This document shows, in pieces, positions 9,501 to 18,156 of a stretch of DNA of 64,000 nt. The first letter of the stretch is position 1. Each line of letters opens with the position of its first letter. The stretch is from Streptomyces sp. CB02056 (GTDB lineage: Bacteria > Actinomycetota > Actinomycetes > Streptomycetales > Streptomycetaceae): positions 660,610 to 724,609 of the forward strand of contig NZ_LIPD01000004.1 in NCBI RefSeq assembly GCF_001905545.1, given 5' to 3'. The translations under genes were made by a program, and so were the position numbers. The notes beneath the pieces are model-generated. The model was not told the DNA's origin. It saw only the letters and a program-made list of their open reading frames with translations, and did no database searches.

Positions 9501-9953
9501 GAGGGTCGAGACCCGCATGTCCTCGGTGACCGAGGAGCGGAATCCGTCCTTGATGAAGGCCGATATCGCGTCGTCACCGTCGTTGAGGGCGGCGGTGACG
9601 TCCCTGCGGATGCTCCTGCCTCCGAAGCCGAGGTAGGTGAAGGCGGTGACACGGTTGTCGATCCGCGTCGCCTTCGGCAGCTGCTCGGTGAGGAACGTGG
9701 TGATCTCCTGGTCAGTGCCGCTCAGCGCGTAGGAGGCCGCCTCCCTGACCGAACGGCCGCCCAGGATCCAGGCCTTGACGACCTGGGCGCGGTCCGTGTC
9801 CGGAAGGGACAGGGCGTCACCGGCGGGGTCGGCCGTGCCGGCGCCGGGGGCTGCTCGTGCGGGTGTGGTGAACAGCCAGGGAGTGGAGACGGCGGCTGCG
9901 CTCGCCGCGAGGGCGGTGGCGAAACGGCGCCGGCTCCAAAAAGTCTGCTGCAC
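6582..9953 (-). CDS. Giant Tat-exported ALF-repeat, Ala-rich coiled-coil protein
   Basis: A 1123-residue protein. The N-terminus has a twin-arginine signal (SRRRFATALAASAAA, cleavage near ARA). ALF-type repeats follow in two sets, residues about 50-235 (for example VREAASYALSGTDQEITTFL) and about 620-830 (AVVQAANDALNANTPEALQKFF). Between them and after them lie very long Ala/Lys/Glu/Asp-rich coiled coils. Residues about 1030-1085 are hydrophobic and Gly-rich (VGFGVACVFWPAAP, ASGISAIASGFEYGFG), membrane-inserting or pore-like, and a short basic tail follows. ALF repeats are widespread in exported actinomycete proteins, often with C-terminal toxin modules. GTG start with GAGAGG 7 nt upstream. 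It is the first gene of the nuclease/immunity block. Function is inferred only. Confidence 0.8.
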   Translation of the reverse strand: MQQTFWSRRRFATALAASAAAVSTPWLFTTPARAAPGAGTADPAGDALSLPDTDRAQVVKAWILGGRSVREAASYALSGTDQEITTFLTEQLPKATRIDNRVTAFTYLGFGGRSIRRDVTAALNDGDDAISAFIKDGFRSSVTEDMRVSTLSVMANGGKSVKRDGNTALSAGTDQALEQFLLTTQYSARLEDMRVEIIRSLATAGPELKKYANRALSGTADDVQWYLDTGQHIARARDQEAANIGQLVAIVERESARAREQTDLAVEASARATTAAGKAKEKAETAALEAEKARDDGRLAADAARSAATAASGAASAAGIAINASNAAIQAAQRASWAATAASQAATAAGSAATRAYNAAIAASKDEKKTEEAKNAAVAARDAAAKAYNAAKAADDAALASDQSADAGLAAADAARDAAAAAKASAQAANASGAAQNEAAEAKRQAEIASSAANQATNAASTARALASTAAQAARTAHVAAKSAAEHAEKAADAAEEAVKYAGQAIDFANRSTAYADEAVKAANLATQAIADAIEVEKNARAAEAAALETDRLQGMKEAAQLTLLDQSERAAALHKRTQAQRTAQATKDLIARAEQALRNNDLAAAATLGRQAATAFLDSAGTWSRQAARFALAGSEYDVYSWIDLDRELAASQDDRETILFIAQVSEPAVARAAVQALAGGIPAEGDFNTSGVIKSRAEDNRVNILKILNERPGKAVVQAANDALNANTPEALQKFFDEDLTNAIREDDAVSTMKVIASGNAYSKAYAQVAMEGPAWMRRRFVDFVQHRAAQLDYDSLSHAAAMQATIAAAAKIAQEAQKDAALASKVAAEARDAGVKAQEWAQKALDSATLADGYATQARQYASAADKSAADAQASADKAKDAANTAQGASRAANNSANIAVDAARSALASSYSAAASAASAHQAELNAGRDAKTAATAAAEARQTAADKRTAEVQEAARVAAEQAQRDRDANRNPSNTATNDTVNPKGTQPGKDGSQPGQDESPSNAKWWADTADKVSSAAGLLAVGFGVACVFWPAAPVLGSIAAVCLGVSVVASGISAIASGFEYGFGSSQFAMAAGRTALQLVTRGGGKAVSTVAKPVVRTVEKLADAGSKLVGAFF

Positions 9954-10397
9954 AGAAGGACCTCTCTGATTGCGAATCCTCGAGGGTGAGGCCGAATCCC
10001 GCCCGGGACGTATCGTCGGAGTGGCGGTGGCCTGACCCTATGTAAGCGAACACGTCGTTAAAACCTTGGCTGGAGCCCAGGTGACGTCCCGGTCGGAAGA
10101 TGGCTGGATCTGGTCCTCAGATTTTCGCAAAACTGCCACAACCATTCGACGGAGTGGCACACGTCGCGTTCCAAATATGGAGTTTGCACGACTATGTTCC
10201 GGTATATCCGCTTGGCTTGGCGGCATCTGGCTGCTTCTATTCAGGAGCTCGCCAGTCAGGGCATGATGTCGCTACACTCCCGTTCCGGCAGAATCCTTAT
10301 GACCTGGCCGAGGCGCACCCCATAAATCTGCGCGCCTCTCTTTCCCATCGCGCACTCATGCGCGTTCACATGCACCGAATCGACACCTGGGACGAAA
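9954..10397. other. AT-richer intergenic region
   Basis: A 444-bp divergent intergenic region between the ALF gene (minus) and a small exported protein (plus). From about 10030 the base composition is clearly lower in GC than the neighbours (runs such as gttaaaacc, ttttcgcaaaac, ccaaatatgg), which suggests acquired DNA and promoter elements for both genes. Short frames in it lack ribosome sites and codon bias. Confidence 0.5.
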
Positions 10398-10913
10398 ATG
10401 AAGGTACGTAGCACCATTCTGCGGATCACTGTCACAGCTCTGAGTGCAGGCGCTCTGACCTGGATTGCAGTTGCTGGAGGAGCGACTGGCGAACGCGGCC
10501 CCGATAAGCTCGCGACGCAGGTGGTTGCCGATGAAGGCCCCGGGTACGCGGTTGAAGACTTCGCCTACCCGAATGCCGACGGAATCCTCGCGGAGCAGAA
10601 GATCAAGCTCAAGAGAGGAGACGGCCACATCCTCCTCGCTCCCTGCACGGGCGCACCTGAATTGATGGAGGTCTTCTCCCACAAGAACGAGAAGGTCTGC
10701 TTCCGGGTCACTGGGGACAAGGGCTACCTGAGCCTCGAAATCCCTGCGGTCTTCGGAGTGAAGGGAAACGATTACGCCGCGCAGGTCGCGATGACCACCG
10801 GCACCGAGGAAAAGACCTTCCCGGTCGACAAGAACTCCTGGACGGCTGTCGGCGAGACCGCGGATGCGCAGGGCCGCGATTTCATGCTCCTGGAAATCCG
10901 CACCAGCAAGTAG
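10398..10913 (+). CDS. Small exported protein of unknown function
   Basis: A 171-residue protein with an N-terminal signal peptide (KVRSTILRITVTALSAGALT, then WIAVAGGA). The mature part has two cysteines (LAPCTGAPELM and KVCFRVTG), suggesting one disulfide, and looks like a single beta-rich domain. No family recognised. It lies divergent to the ALF/nuclease block and just before the second transposase remnant. Its lower-GC upstream region and less biased codon use suggest it belongs to the acquired block; it could be a surface-acting partner of the toxins, but nothing in the sequence proves this. Confidence 0.6.
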   Translation: MKVRSTILRITVTALSAGALTWIAVAGGATGERGPDKLATQVVADEGPGYAVEDFAYPNADGILAEQKIKLKRGDGHILLAPCTGAPELMEVFSHKNEKVCFRVTGDKGYLSLEIPAVFGVKGNDYAAQVAMTTGTEEKTFPVDKNSWTAVGETADAQGRDFMLLEIRTSK

Positions 10914-10970
10914 CACCAGTCGGCGCCCGGCCCCAGGGGCGTCGTCGTTCAGTGTGCGTCCCCGGTTCGA

Positions 10971-11072
10971 TCATGCGATACCGAGGATGGCCAGGGTACG
11001 GGTGGCGTTGCGCGCGTGGTGGCGGACGCCAGCGGCGATGGCAGTGTGTCCGGCGAGGCGGAGGGCGAGCCT
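10971..11072 (-). pseudogene. Transposase C-terminal remnant (ISAs1-like)
   Basis: The minus strand reads LALRLAGHTAIAAGVRHHAR then NATRTLAILGIA and a stop. This closely resembles the C-terminus of streptomycete ISAs1-family transposases (LRLAGxTNIAAALRHHARxATRPLxxLGI). Upstream the similarity ends where the P450 remnant begins on the other strand, so only about 33 codons are left. Confidence 0.65.
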
Positions 11073-11076
11073 CGCC

Positions 11077-11454
11077 GCCGACGGCGCCACCCGGACCGTG
11101 GATGTCCCCGAAGGCTTCCGCCGCACCGCGACGCGGGACGTGGAGCTGGGCGGACGGGCTATCCGGCGGGGGGACAAGGTGGTGGTCTACCACGCCTCCG
11201 CGAACCGGGACGGGGCGGTGTTCCCCGACCCGGACCGCTTCGACGCCACCCGTAGCCCGAACGACCACGTGAGCTTCGGGTACGGCCCGCACTTCTGCCT
11301 CGGTGCCCAACTCGCCCGCCTGCAGCTGAGGTCGGCGCTGCGCTGCCTGGTCGAGCGGCTGCCGGGGCTCCGGCTCGTGCCGGGGCGGCCGCCGCGGCGG
11401 CTGGTCTCCAACTTCCAGAACGGGCTCAAGTCACTGTGGGTCCAGTGGGGTTGA
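11077..11454 (+). pseudogene. Cytochrome P450, C-terminal fragment
   Basis: About 125 codons of a bacterial class I P450: FRRTATRDVELGGRAIRRGD, VVVYHASANRDGAVFPDPDRF, then the heme-ligand loop FGYGPHFCLGAQLAR with its Cys, and the usual end (RLVSNFQNGLKSLWVQW). The first two thirds (distal part, I-helix, ExxR) are absent; upstream lies a transposase tail on the opposite strand. Non-functional as a P450. Confidence 0.8.
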
Positions 11455-11490
11455 GACCGCCCTCCGGATGTGCCCGGTGTGCCCGGTGCG

Positions 11491-12111
11491 TCACTCGAAG
11501 CGCTCGGGGTCGCCGGCCCCGCGCCGGGTGATCTCCGCCTCGCCGCTGGAGAAGTCGACGACCGTCGTCGGCACCGTGCCGCAGTCGCCGGAGTCCAGCA
11601 CGGCGTCCAGTTGGTGGTCGAGCCGCTCCTTGATCTCCCAGCCCTGGGTCATCGGCTCGTCCTCGCCGGGGAGGAGCAGGGTGCTGGAGACCAGGGGCTC
11701 GCCGAGCTCGGCGAGCAGGGCCCTGGTGACGACGTGGTCGGGGATCCTGACGCCGACCGTCTTCTTCTTCGGGTGTAGCAGGCGGCGCGGCACCTCCTTG
11801 GTGGCGGGGAGGATGAAGGTGTAGCTGCCCGGCGTCGCGGCCTTGATCGCGCGGAAGACGTTGTTGTCGATGTGGACGAACTGGCCCAGTTGGGCGAAGT
11901 CCATGCACATGAGGGTGAAGTGGTGGCGGTCGTCGAGGCGCCGGATCGACCGGATCCGTTCGAGGCCGTCGCGGTTGTCCAGCTGGCAGCCCAGGGCGAA
12001 ACAGGAGTCGGTCGGGTACGCGATGAGGTCCCCGGAGCGGAGGCCGGCGGCCACGGAGCCGATGGTGCGCGGCTGGGGGGACTCTGGATGCACGTCGAAG
12101 TACTTCGCCAT
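11491..12111 (-). CDS. YciO/YrdC/Sua5-family protein (threonylcarbamoyl-AMP synthase-like)
   Basis: A 206-residue cytosolic protein of the YrdC-fold family. Visible features are the N-terminal LRSGDLIAYPTDSCFALGCQ, the RIRSIRR nucleotide-binding stretch, and SYTFILPATKEVPRRLLHP, with GVRIPDH near the middle. The spacing and KKKTVGVRIPDH fit the YciO branch rather than the essential TsaC/Sua5 branch that makes L-threonylcarbamoyladenylate for tRNA t6A. YciO paralogues may do this reaction weakly, so the in vivo role is uncertain. It is an apparently single gene. Confidence 0.8.
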   Translation of the reverse strand: MAKYFDVHPESPQPRTIGSVAAGLRSGDLIAYPTDSCFALGCQLDNRDGLERIRSIRRLDDRHHFTLMCMDFAQLGQFVHIDNNVFRAIKAATPGSYTFILPATKEVPRRLLHPKKKTVGVRIPDHVVTRALLAELGEPLVSSTLLLPGEDEPMTQGWEIKERLDHQLDAVLDSGDCGTVPTTVVDFSSGEAEITRRGAGDPERFE

Positions 12112-12224
12112 TGGTCGACCCTAAGCGATCCCGGCCCCCGATCGCTGCACGGCGGGCCAGCGGGTACGGGCAGCGGGTACGGCCAGCGGGTACGGGCAGG
12201 GCAGACGGCCGGCCGCCGGAGCGG

Positions 12225-12638
12225 TCAGCCCGCGCAGTCCGGGCACAGCCCCCGGTAGGTGACCTCCGCCTGCGCCACGACGAACCCGAAGCGCTGCTCG
12301 GCCGGCAGGTCGGCCAGCGGGTCGCCCTGCGGGTGGACGTCGCGGATGGCGCCGCAGCCCGTGCAGACCAGGTGCTGGTGCGGGTGGTGCGCGTTCGGGT
12401 CGTAGCGCTTGGCGCGCCCGTCGGTGGCGACCTCGACGACCTCACCCAGGGTGACCAGTTCGCCGAGCGTGTTGTAGACCGTCGCCCGGGAGATCTCCGG
12501 GAGGCGCTCGGCGGCCCGGGCGTGCACCTCGTCGGCGGTCAGGTGCACGTGCTCGCCGTCCAGGACCTCGGCCACGACACGCCGCTGGGAGGTGAGGCGC
12601 CAGCCGCGCCCGCGCAGCCGCTCCAGGAGGTCACTCAT
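12225..12638 (-). CDS. Fur-family peroxide-type repressor
   Basis: A 137-residue Fur-family regulator. An N-terminal winged helix (WRLTSQRRVVAEVLDG, then SRATVYNTLGELV as recognition helix) is followed by a metal-binding dimer domain with HHPHQHLVCTGCG and a terminal CPDC, the two CxxC pairs of a structural zinc site. Divergent placement against katG matches the FurA/CatR/PerR-type regulators that repress catalase-peroxidase genes until peroxide oxidises the metal site. It probably represses katG and itself from the shared 300-bp intergenic region. Confidence 0.9.
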   Translation of the reverse strand: MSDLLERLRGRGWRLTSQRRVVAEVLDGEHVHLTADEVHARAAERLPEISRATVYNTLGELVTLGEVVEVATDGRAKRYDPNAHHPHQHLVCTGCGAIRDVHPQGDPLADLPAEQRFGFVVAQAEVTYRGLCPDCAG

Positions 12639-15156
<2,518 letters not shown>

Positions 15157-15175
15157 TCCGCACCCGCGGCTGACG

Positions 15176-15213
15176 CGGCGGGAGCCCGGGGTGTCGACCC
15201 CGGGCTCCCGCCG
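15176..15213. terminator. Bidirectional terminator after katG
   Basis: A perfect 17-bp stem (15176-15192 with 15197-15213) and GTCG loop between the convergent katG and response-regulator genes. Confidence 0.85.
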
Positions 15214-15236
15214 TCGTTGCCGGGCTCCCGCCGCCG

Positions 15237-15932
15237 CTACCGGGCGGCGTCCGCGGACCCCACGCTGACCAGCCCGGTCTCGTACGCCGCGACCACCACC
15301 TGGGCCCGGTCCCGCAGGCCCAGCTTGCCGAGGATCCGGGCCACGTGCGTCTTCACCGTCGCCTCGGACAGCCCCAGCCGGGCGGCGAGTTCGGCGTTGC
15401 TGAGGCCGCGGGCGAGCAGCGCCATCACCTCCAGCTCGCGCGGGGTGAGCGTGCCCAGCTCCCGGTGCGGGGCGACGGCGGCGGCGCCCGGGTCGTCCGG
15501 GCGGGCGAAGCGCTCGACCAGGCGGCGGGTGATCGCCGGGGCGAGCAGCGCGTCCCCGGTGCGGACCAGCCGGACGGCGGCCGCCAGGTGCTCCGGGGTG
15601 ACGTCCTTCAGCAGGAAGCCGCTGGCCCCGGCGGCCATCGCCGCGTAGACGTAGTGGTCGAGGTCGAAGGTGGTCAGCATGATGATCCGCGGCGGCTGCC
15701 GCGCCCCGTCCGCCAGGATCCGGCGGGCGGCCTCCAGCCCGTCCAGGCCGGGCATCCGGATGTCCAGCAGCACCACGTCCGGCCTGGTGCGCCGGACGGC
15801 GGCGACGGCCTGTTCGCCGTCCTCGGCCTCGGCCACCACGTCGATGCCCTCCGACTCCAGGATCAGCCGGAACCCGGTGCGGACCAGGGCCTGGTCGTCG
15901 GCGACCACCACCCGCAGCGGCTGCTCGTTCAT
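15237..15932 (-). CDS. NarL/LuxR-type response regulator
   Basis: A 231-residue regulator. The receiver domain (residues 7-120) has the acidic pair VVVADDQ, phospho-acceptor Asp in VVLLDIRMPGLDG and Lys in GFLLKDVTP. The C-terminal LuxR helix-turn-helix reads LTPRELEVMALLARGLSNAE then LAARLGLSEATVKTHVARIL. Its ATG overlaps the kinase stop by 4 bp (ATGA), so the pair is co-translated. It probably acts on the divergent ABC exporter. Confidence 0.95.
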   Translation of the reverse strand: MNEQPLRVVVADDQALVRTGFRLILESEGIDVVAEAEDGEQAVAAVRRTRPDVVLLDIRMPGLDGLEAARRILADGARQPPRIIMLTTFDLDHYVYAAMAAGASGFLLKDVTPEHLAAAVRLVRTGDALLAPAITRRLVERFARPDDPGAAAVAPHRELGTLTPRELEVMALLARGLSNAELAARLGLSEATVKTHVARILGKLGLRDRAQVVVAAYETGLVSVGSADAAR

Positions 15933-17173
15933 GAACTCTCCAGGGGGACAAGGGCCTTGACGCGGTAGCCGCCGCGCGGCCGGGGGCCGGTGTGCAGGGT
16001 GCCGCCGTAGACGGCGAGGCGTTCGCGCAGGCCGAGCAGGCCGCGTCCGTTGCCGGTGGCGGCGGCGCCGGTGGGGCGGCCGCCGGTGTCGGTGACCTCG
16101 ACCAGCAGCCGGTCGGGGGCGTACTCGACGGTCACCGCGGCGTCGGCGCCGGACGCGTGCTTGACGGTGTTGGTGAGCGCCTCCTGGACCACCCGGTAGG
16201 CGGCCAGCTCGACCCCGGGCGGGACGGGCCGGCGCTCGCCGCGGACGGTCAGCTCGACCGGCAGCCCGGCCTGCCGGACGCCGTGGACCAGCGCCTCCAG
16301 GCGGCCGAGGCCCGGCTGCGGGCTGAGGTCGGCCTCGGCGGCCGGGTTGCCGGCGCTCTCCGAGTCGATGGTCAACAGGCCCATCACGTGCCGCAGTTCG
16401 GTCATCGCCGCGCGCCCGCCGGACTCCACCGCGGCCATCGCCTCGCGGGCCTTGTCCGGGGCGGTGTCCAGGATCTTGCGGGCCGCCCCGGCCTGGATCG
16501 TCATCATGCTCACGTTGTGGGTGACGACGTCGTGCAACTCCCGGGCGATCCGGGCCCGTTCGAGCTCCACCGCGCGCTCCAGCGCGGCCAGCTGCCCGCG
16601 CTCCAGGGCGGAGAGCCGCTCCCGCCCCTCGTCCACCCGGCGGCGCCACATCCGCAGTTCGTAGGCGACCGCGAACACCGGCACCAGGACCAGGACGGCC
16701 ATCACCCCGTTGGGGAAGTGCGGCAGCTTGGCCGCGGCGAAGAGCACCACGAGGGCGGCGGTCGCGGCCGGCAGGCTCAGCAGCAGGGCCGTCGCTCGGC
16801 GCCCGTACGCGGCGGCGCTGTACGCGGCGACGATCACCGCCACGCCCGCCGCGTACGCGATGTCCTCCGACTCGTGCCGGACCAGCAGCGCGGCGGGCAG
16901 GACCACCCAGAGGACCGCCAGCGGGTGGCGCCGGCGCAGCACCAGCGGCAGCGGGACGAGCGGCACCAGCAGCAGCAACAGGCTGTGCCGGTCCGGATGG
17001 CCGGGGTTCTGCGCGATGGTCGCGTAGCGCCCGCCGGTGAGCGCGAGGAAGAGGGCCAGGGCCAGGTCGAAGGCCAGGCCGCGCCTGGTCGGCCGGGGCG
17101 GCGGCGGTATGCCCGGGCCGCCGGCCAGCCGGACCGCCGCGCGCAGCCGCCGCACCGTCGGATGGTTGATCAC
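15929..17173 (-). CDS. DesK/NarL-type sensor histidine kinase
   Basis: A 414-residue membrane kinase. Residues about 30-185 form five or six membrane helices with hardly any extracytoplasmic loop, an intramembrane-sensing layout. The HisKA_3 box RIARELHDVVTHNVSMM holds the phosphorylated His, and the ATPase domain has the N-box VVQEALTNTVKHA and G-box GRGLLGLRERL. It phosphorylates the regulator it overlaps. Divergence from a MacB-type exporter fits the drug- or peptide-sensing modules common in actinobacteria; the signal is unknown. Confidence 0.93.
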   Translation of the reverse strand: MINHPTVRRLRAAVRLAGGPGIPPPPRPTRRGLAFDLALALFLALTGGRYATIAQNPGHPDRHSLLLLLVPLVPLPLVLRRRHPLAVLWVVLPAALLVRHESEDIAYAAGVAVIVAAYSAAAYGRRATALLLSLPAATAALVVLFAAAKLPHFPNGVMAVLVLVPVFAVAYELRMWRRRVDEGRERLSALERGQLAALERAVELERARIARELHDVVTHNVSMMTIQAGAARKILDTAPDKAREAMAAVESGGRAAMTELRHVMGLLTIDSESAGNPAAEADLSPQPGLGRLEALVHGVRQAGLPVELTVRGERRPVPPGVELAAYRVVQEALTNTVKHASGADAAVTVEYAPDRLLVEVTDTGGRPTGAAATGNGRGLLGLRERLAVYGGTLHTGPRPRGGYRVKALVPLESS

Positions 17174-17382
17174 CGGGACATTGTGGGGGGCGCGGGCGCC
17201 GGGGGACAGCCCCGCGGGTGGCGGGCGGCGGGTACATCCGGCGACTACGTCGGAAGGATGACCTCGCGCCCGGGTCCGCCGGACGCGGTAGCGATGGTGC
17301 GGCGGACGGCTGACGCGGGCGCGGGCCGCCCGTTCGTACCTTCGTCCTCGTCACCAGGCGGGCAACGACGAGGAGCGGGGAC

Positions 17383-18156
17383 ATGAGCGGCGATCCGGTG
17401 ATCGAACTGAACGGGGTGAGCCGTCACTACGAGGGCGCCCGGGCGGCCCTGGACGGGGTCACGCTGAGCGTGCGGGCGGGGGAGTCGGTGGCCGTGCTCG
17501 GCCCGTCCGGCAGCGGGAAGTCCACCCTGCTGAACCTGGTCGCCGGGCTGGACCGGCCGAGCGCCGGGACGGTCACCGTGGCCGGGGTACGGGTGGACCG
17601 GCTGGGCGAGGCGGCCTCGGCCCGCTACCGGCGCGGCACGATCGGCATGGTGTTCCAGTTCTTCAACCTGCTGGACGACCTCACCGTGGCCGACAACGTG
17701 GTGCTGGCCGGCGAACTGGCCGGCGTCCCGCGTGCCGAGGCCCGGCGCCGGGCCGCCGAACTGCTGGAGAGCCTCGGCATCGACCGGCATGCCCGCGCCC
17801 ACCCGGGCCGGCTCTCCGGCGGTGAGCGCCAACGCGTCGCGGTGGCACGGGCGTTGATGAACCGGCCGACACTGCTGCTGGCGGACGAGCCGACCGGGGC
17901 GCTGGACTCGGCCTCGGGCGAGGACGTCAAGGAGCTGTTCCGGGAACTGCACGAGGACGGGCAGACCGTCCTGCTCGTCACCCACGACCTGACCCTGGCC
18001 GAGGACTGCGCCACCCGCACCGTGCGGATGCGGGACGGCCGGGTCGAGGCGGACTCGGGTCCGGGGTCGACTTCGGGGCCGGACGTGGCCTCGGGTGCGG
18101 CCGCGGCCGGGGCTTCGACTTCGGGTACGGCTCCGGGCCCGGCGGTGACGGCATGA
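17383..18156 (+). CDS. ABC exporter ATPase (MacB/LolD family)
   Basis: A 257-residue nucleotide-binding subunit. Walker [11 protein letters not shown]-loop VFQFFNL, signature LSGGERQRVAVARAL, Walker [14 protein letters not shown] and switch His in LVTHDL are all present. The last 40 or so residues are a low-complexity Gly/Ser/Ala/Pro tail absent from most relatives. Its stop overlaps the permease start (ATGA). It powers the FtsX-type permease that follows, probably exporting a lipid, peptide or antibiotic, and is probably controlled by the divergent two-component system. Confidence 0.93.
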   Translation: MSGDPVIELNGVSRHYEGARAALDGVTLSVRAGESVAVLGPSGSGKSTLLNLVAGLDRPSAGTVTVAGVRVDRLGEAASARYRRGTIGMVFQFFNLLDDLTVADNVVLAGELAGVPRAEARRRAAELLESLGIDRHARAHPGRLSGGERQRVAVARALMNRPTLLLADEPTGALDSASGEDVKELFRELHEDGQTVLLVTHDLTLAEDCATRTVRMRDGRVEADSGPGSTSGPDVASGAAAAGASTSGTAPGPAVTA

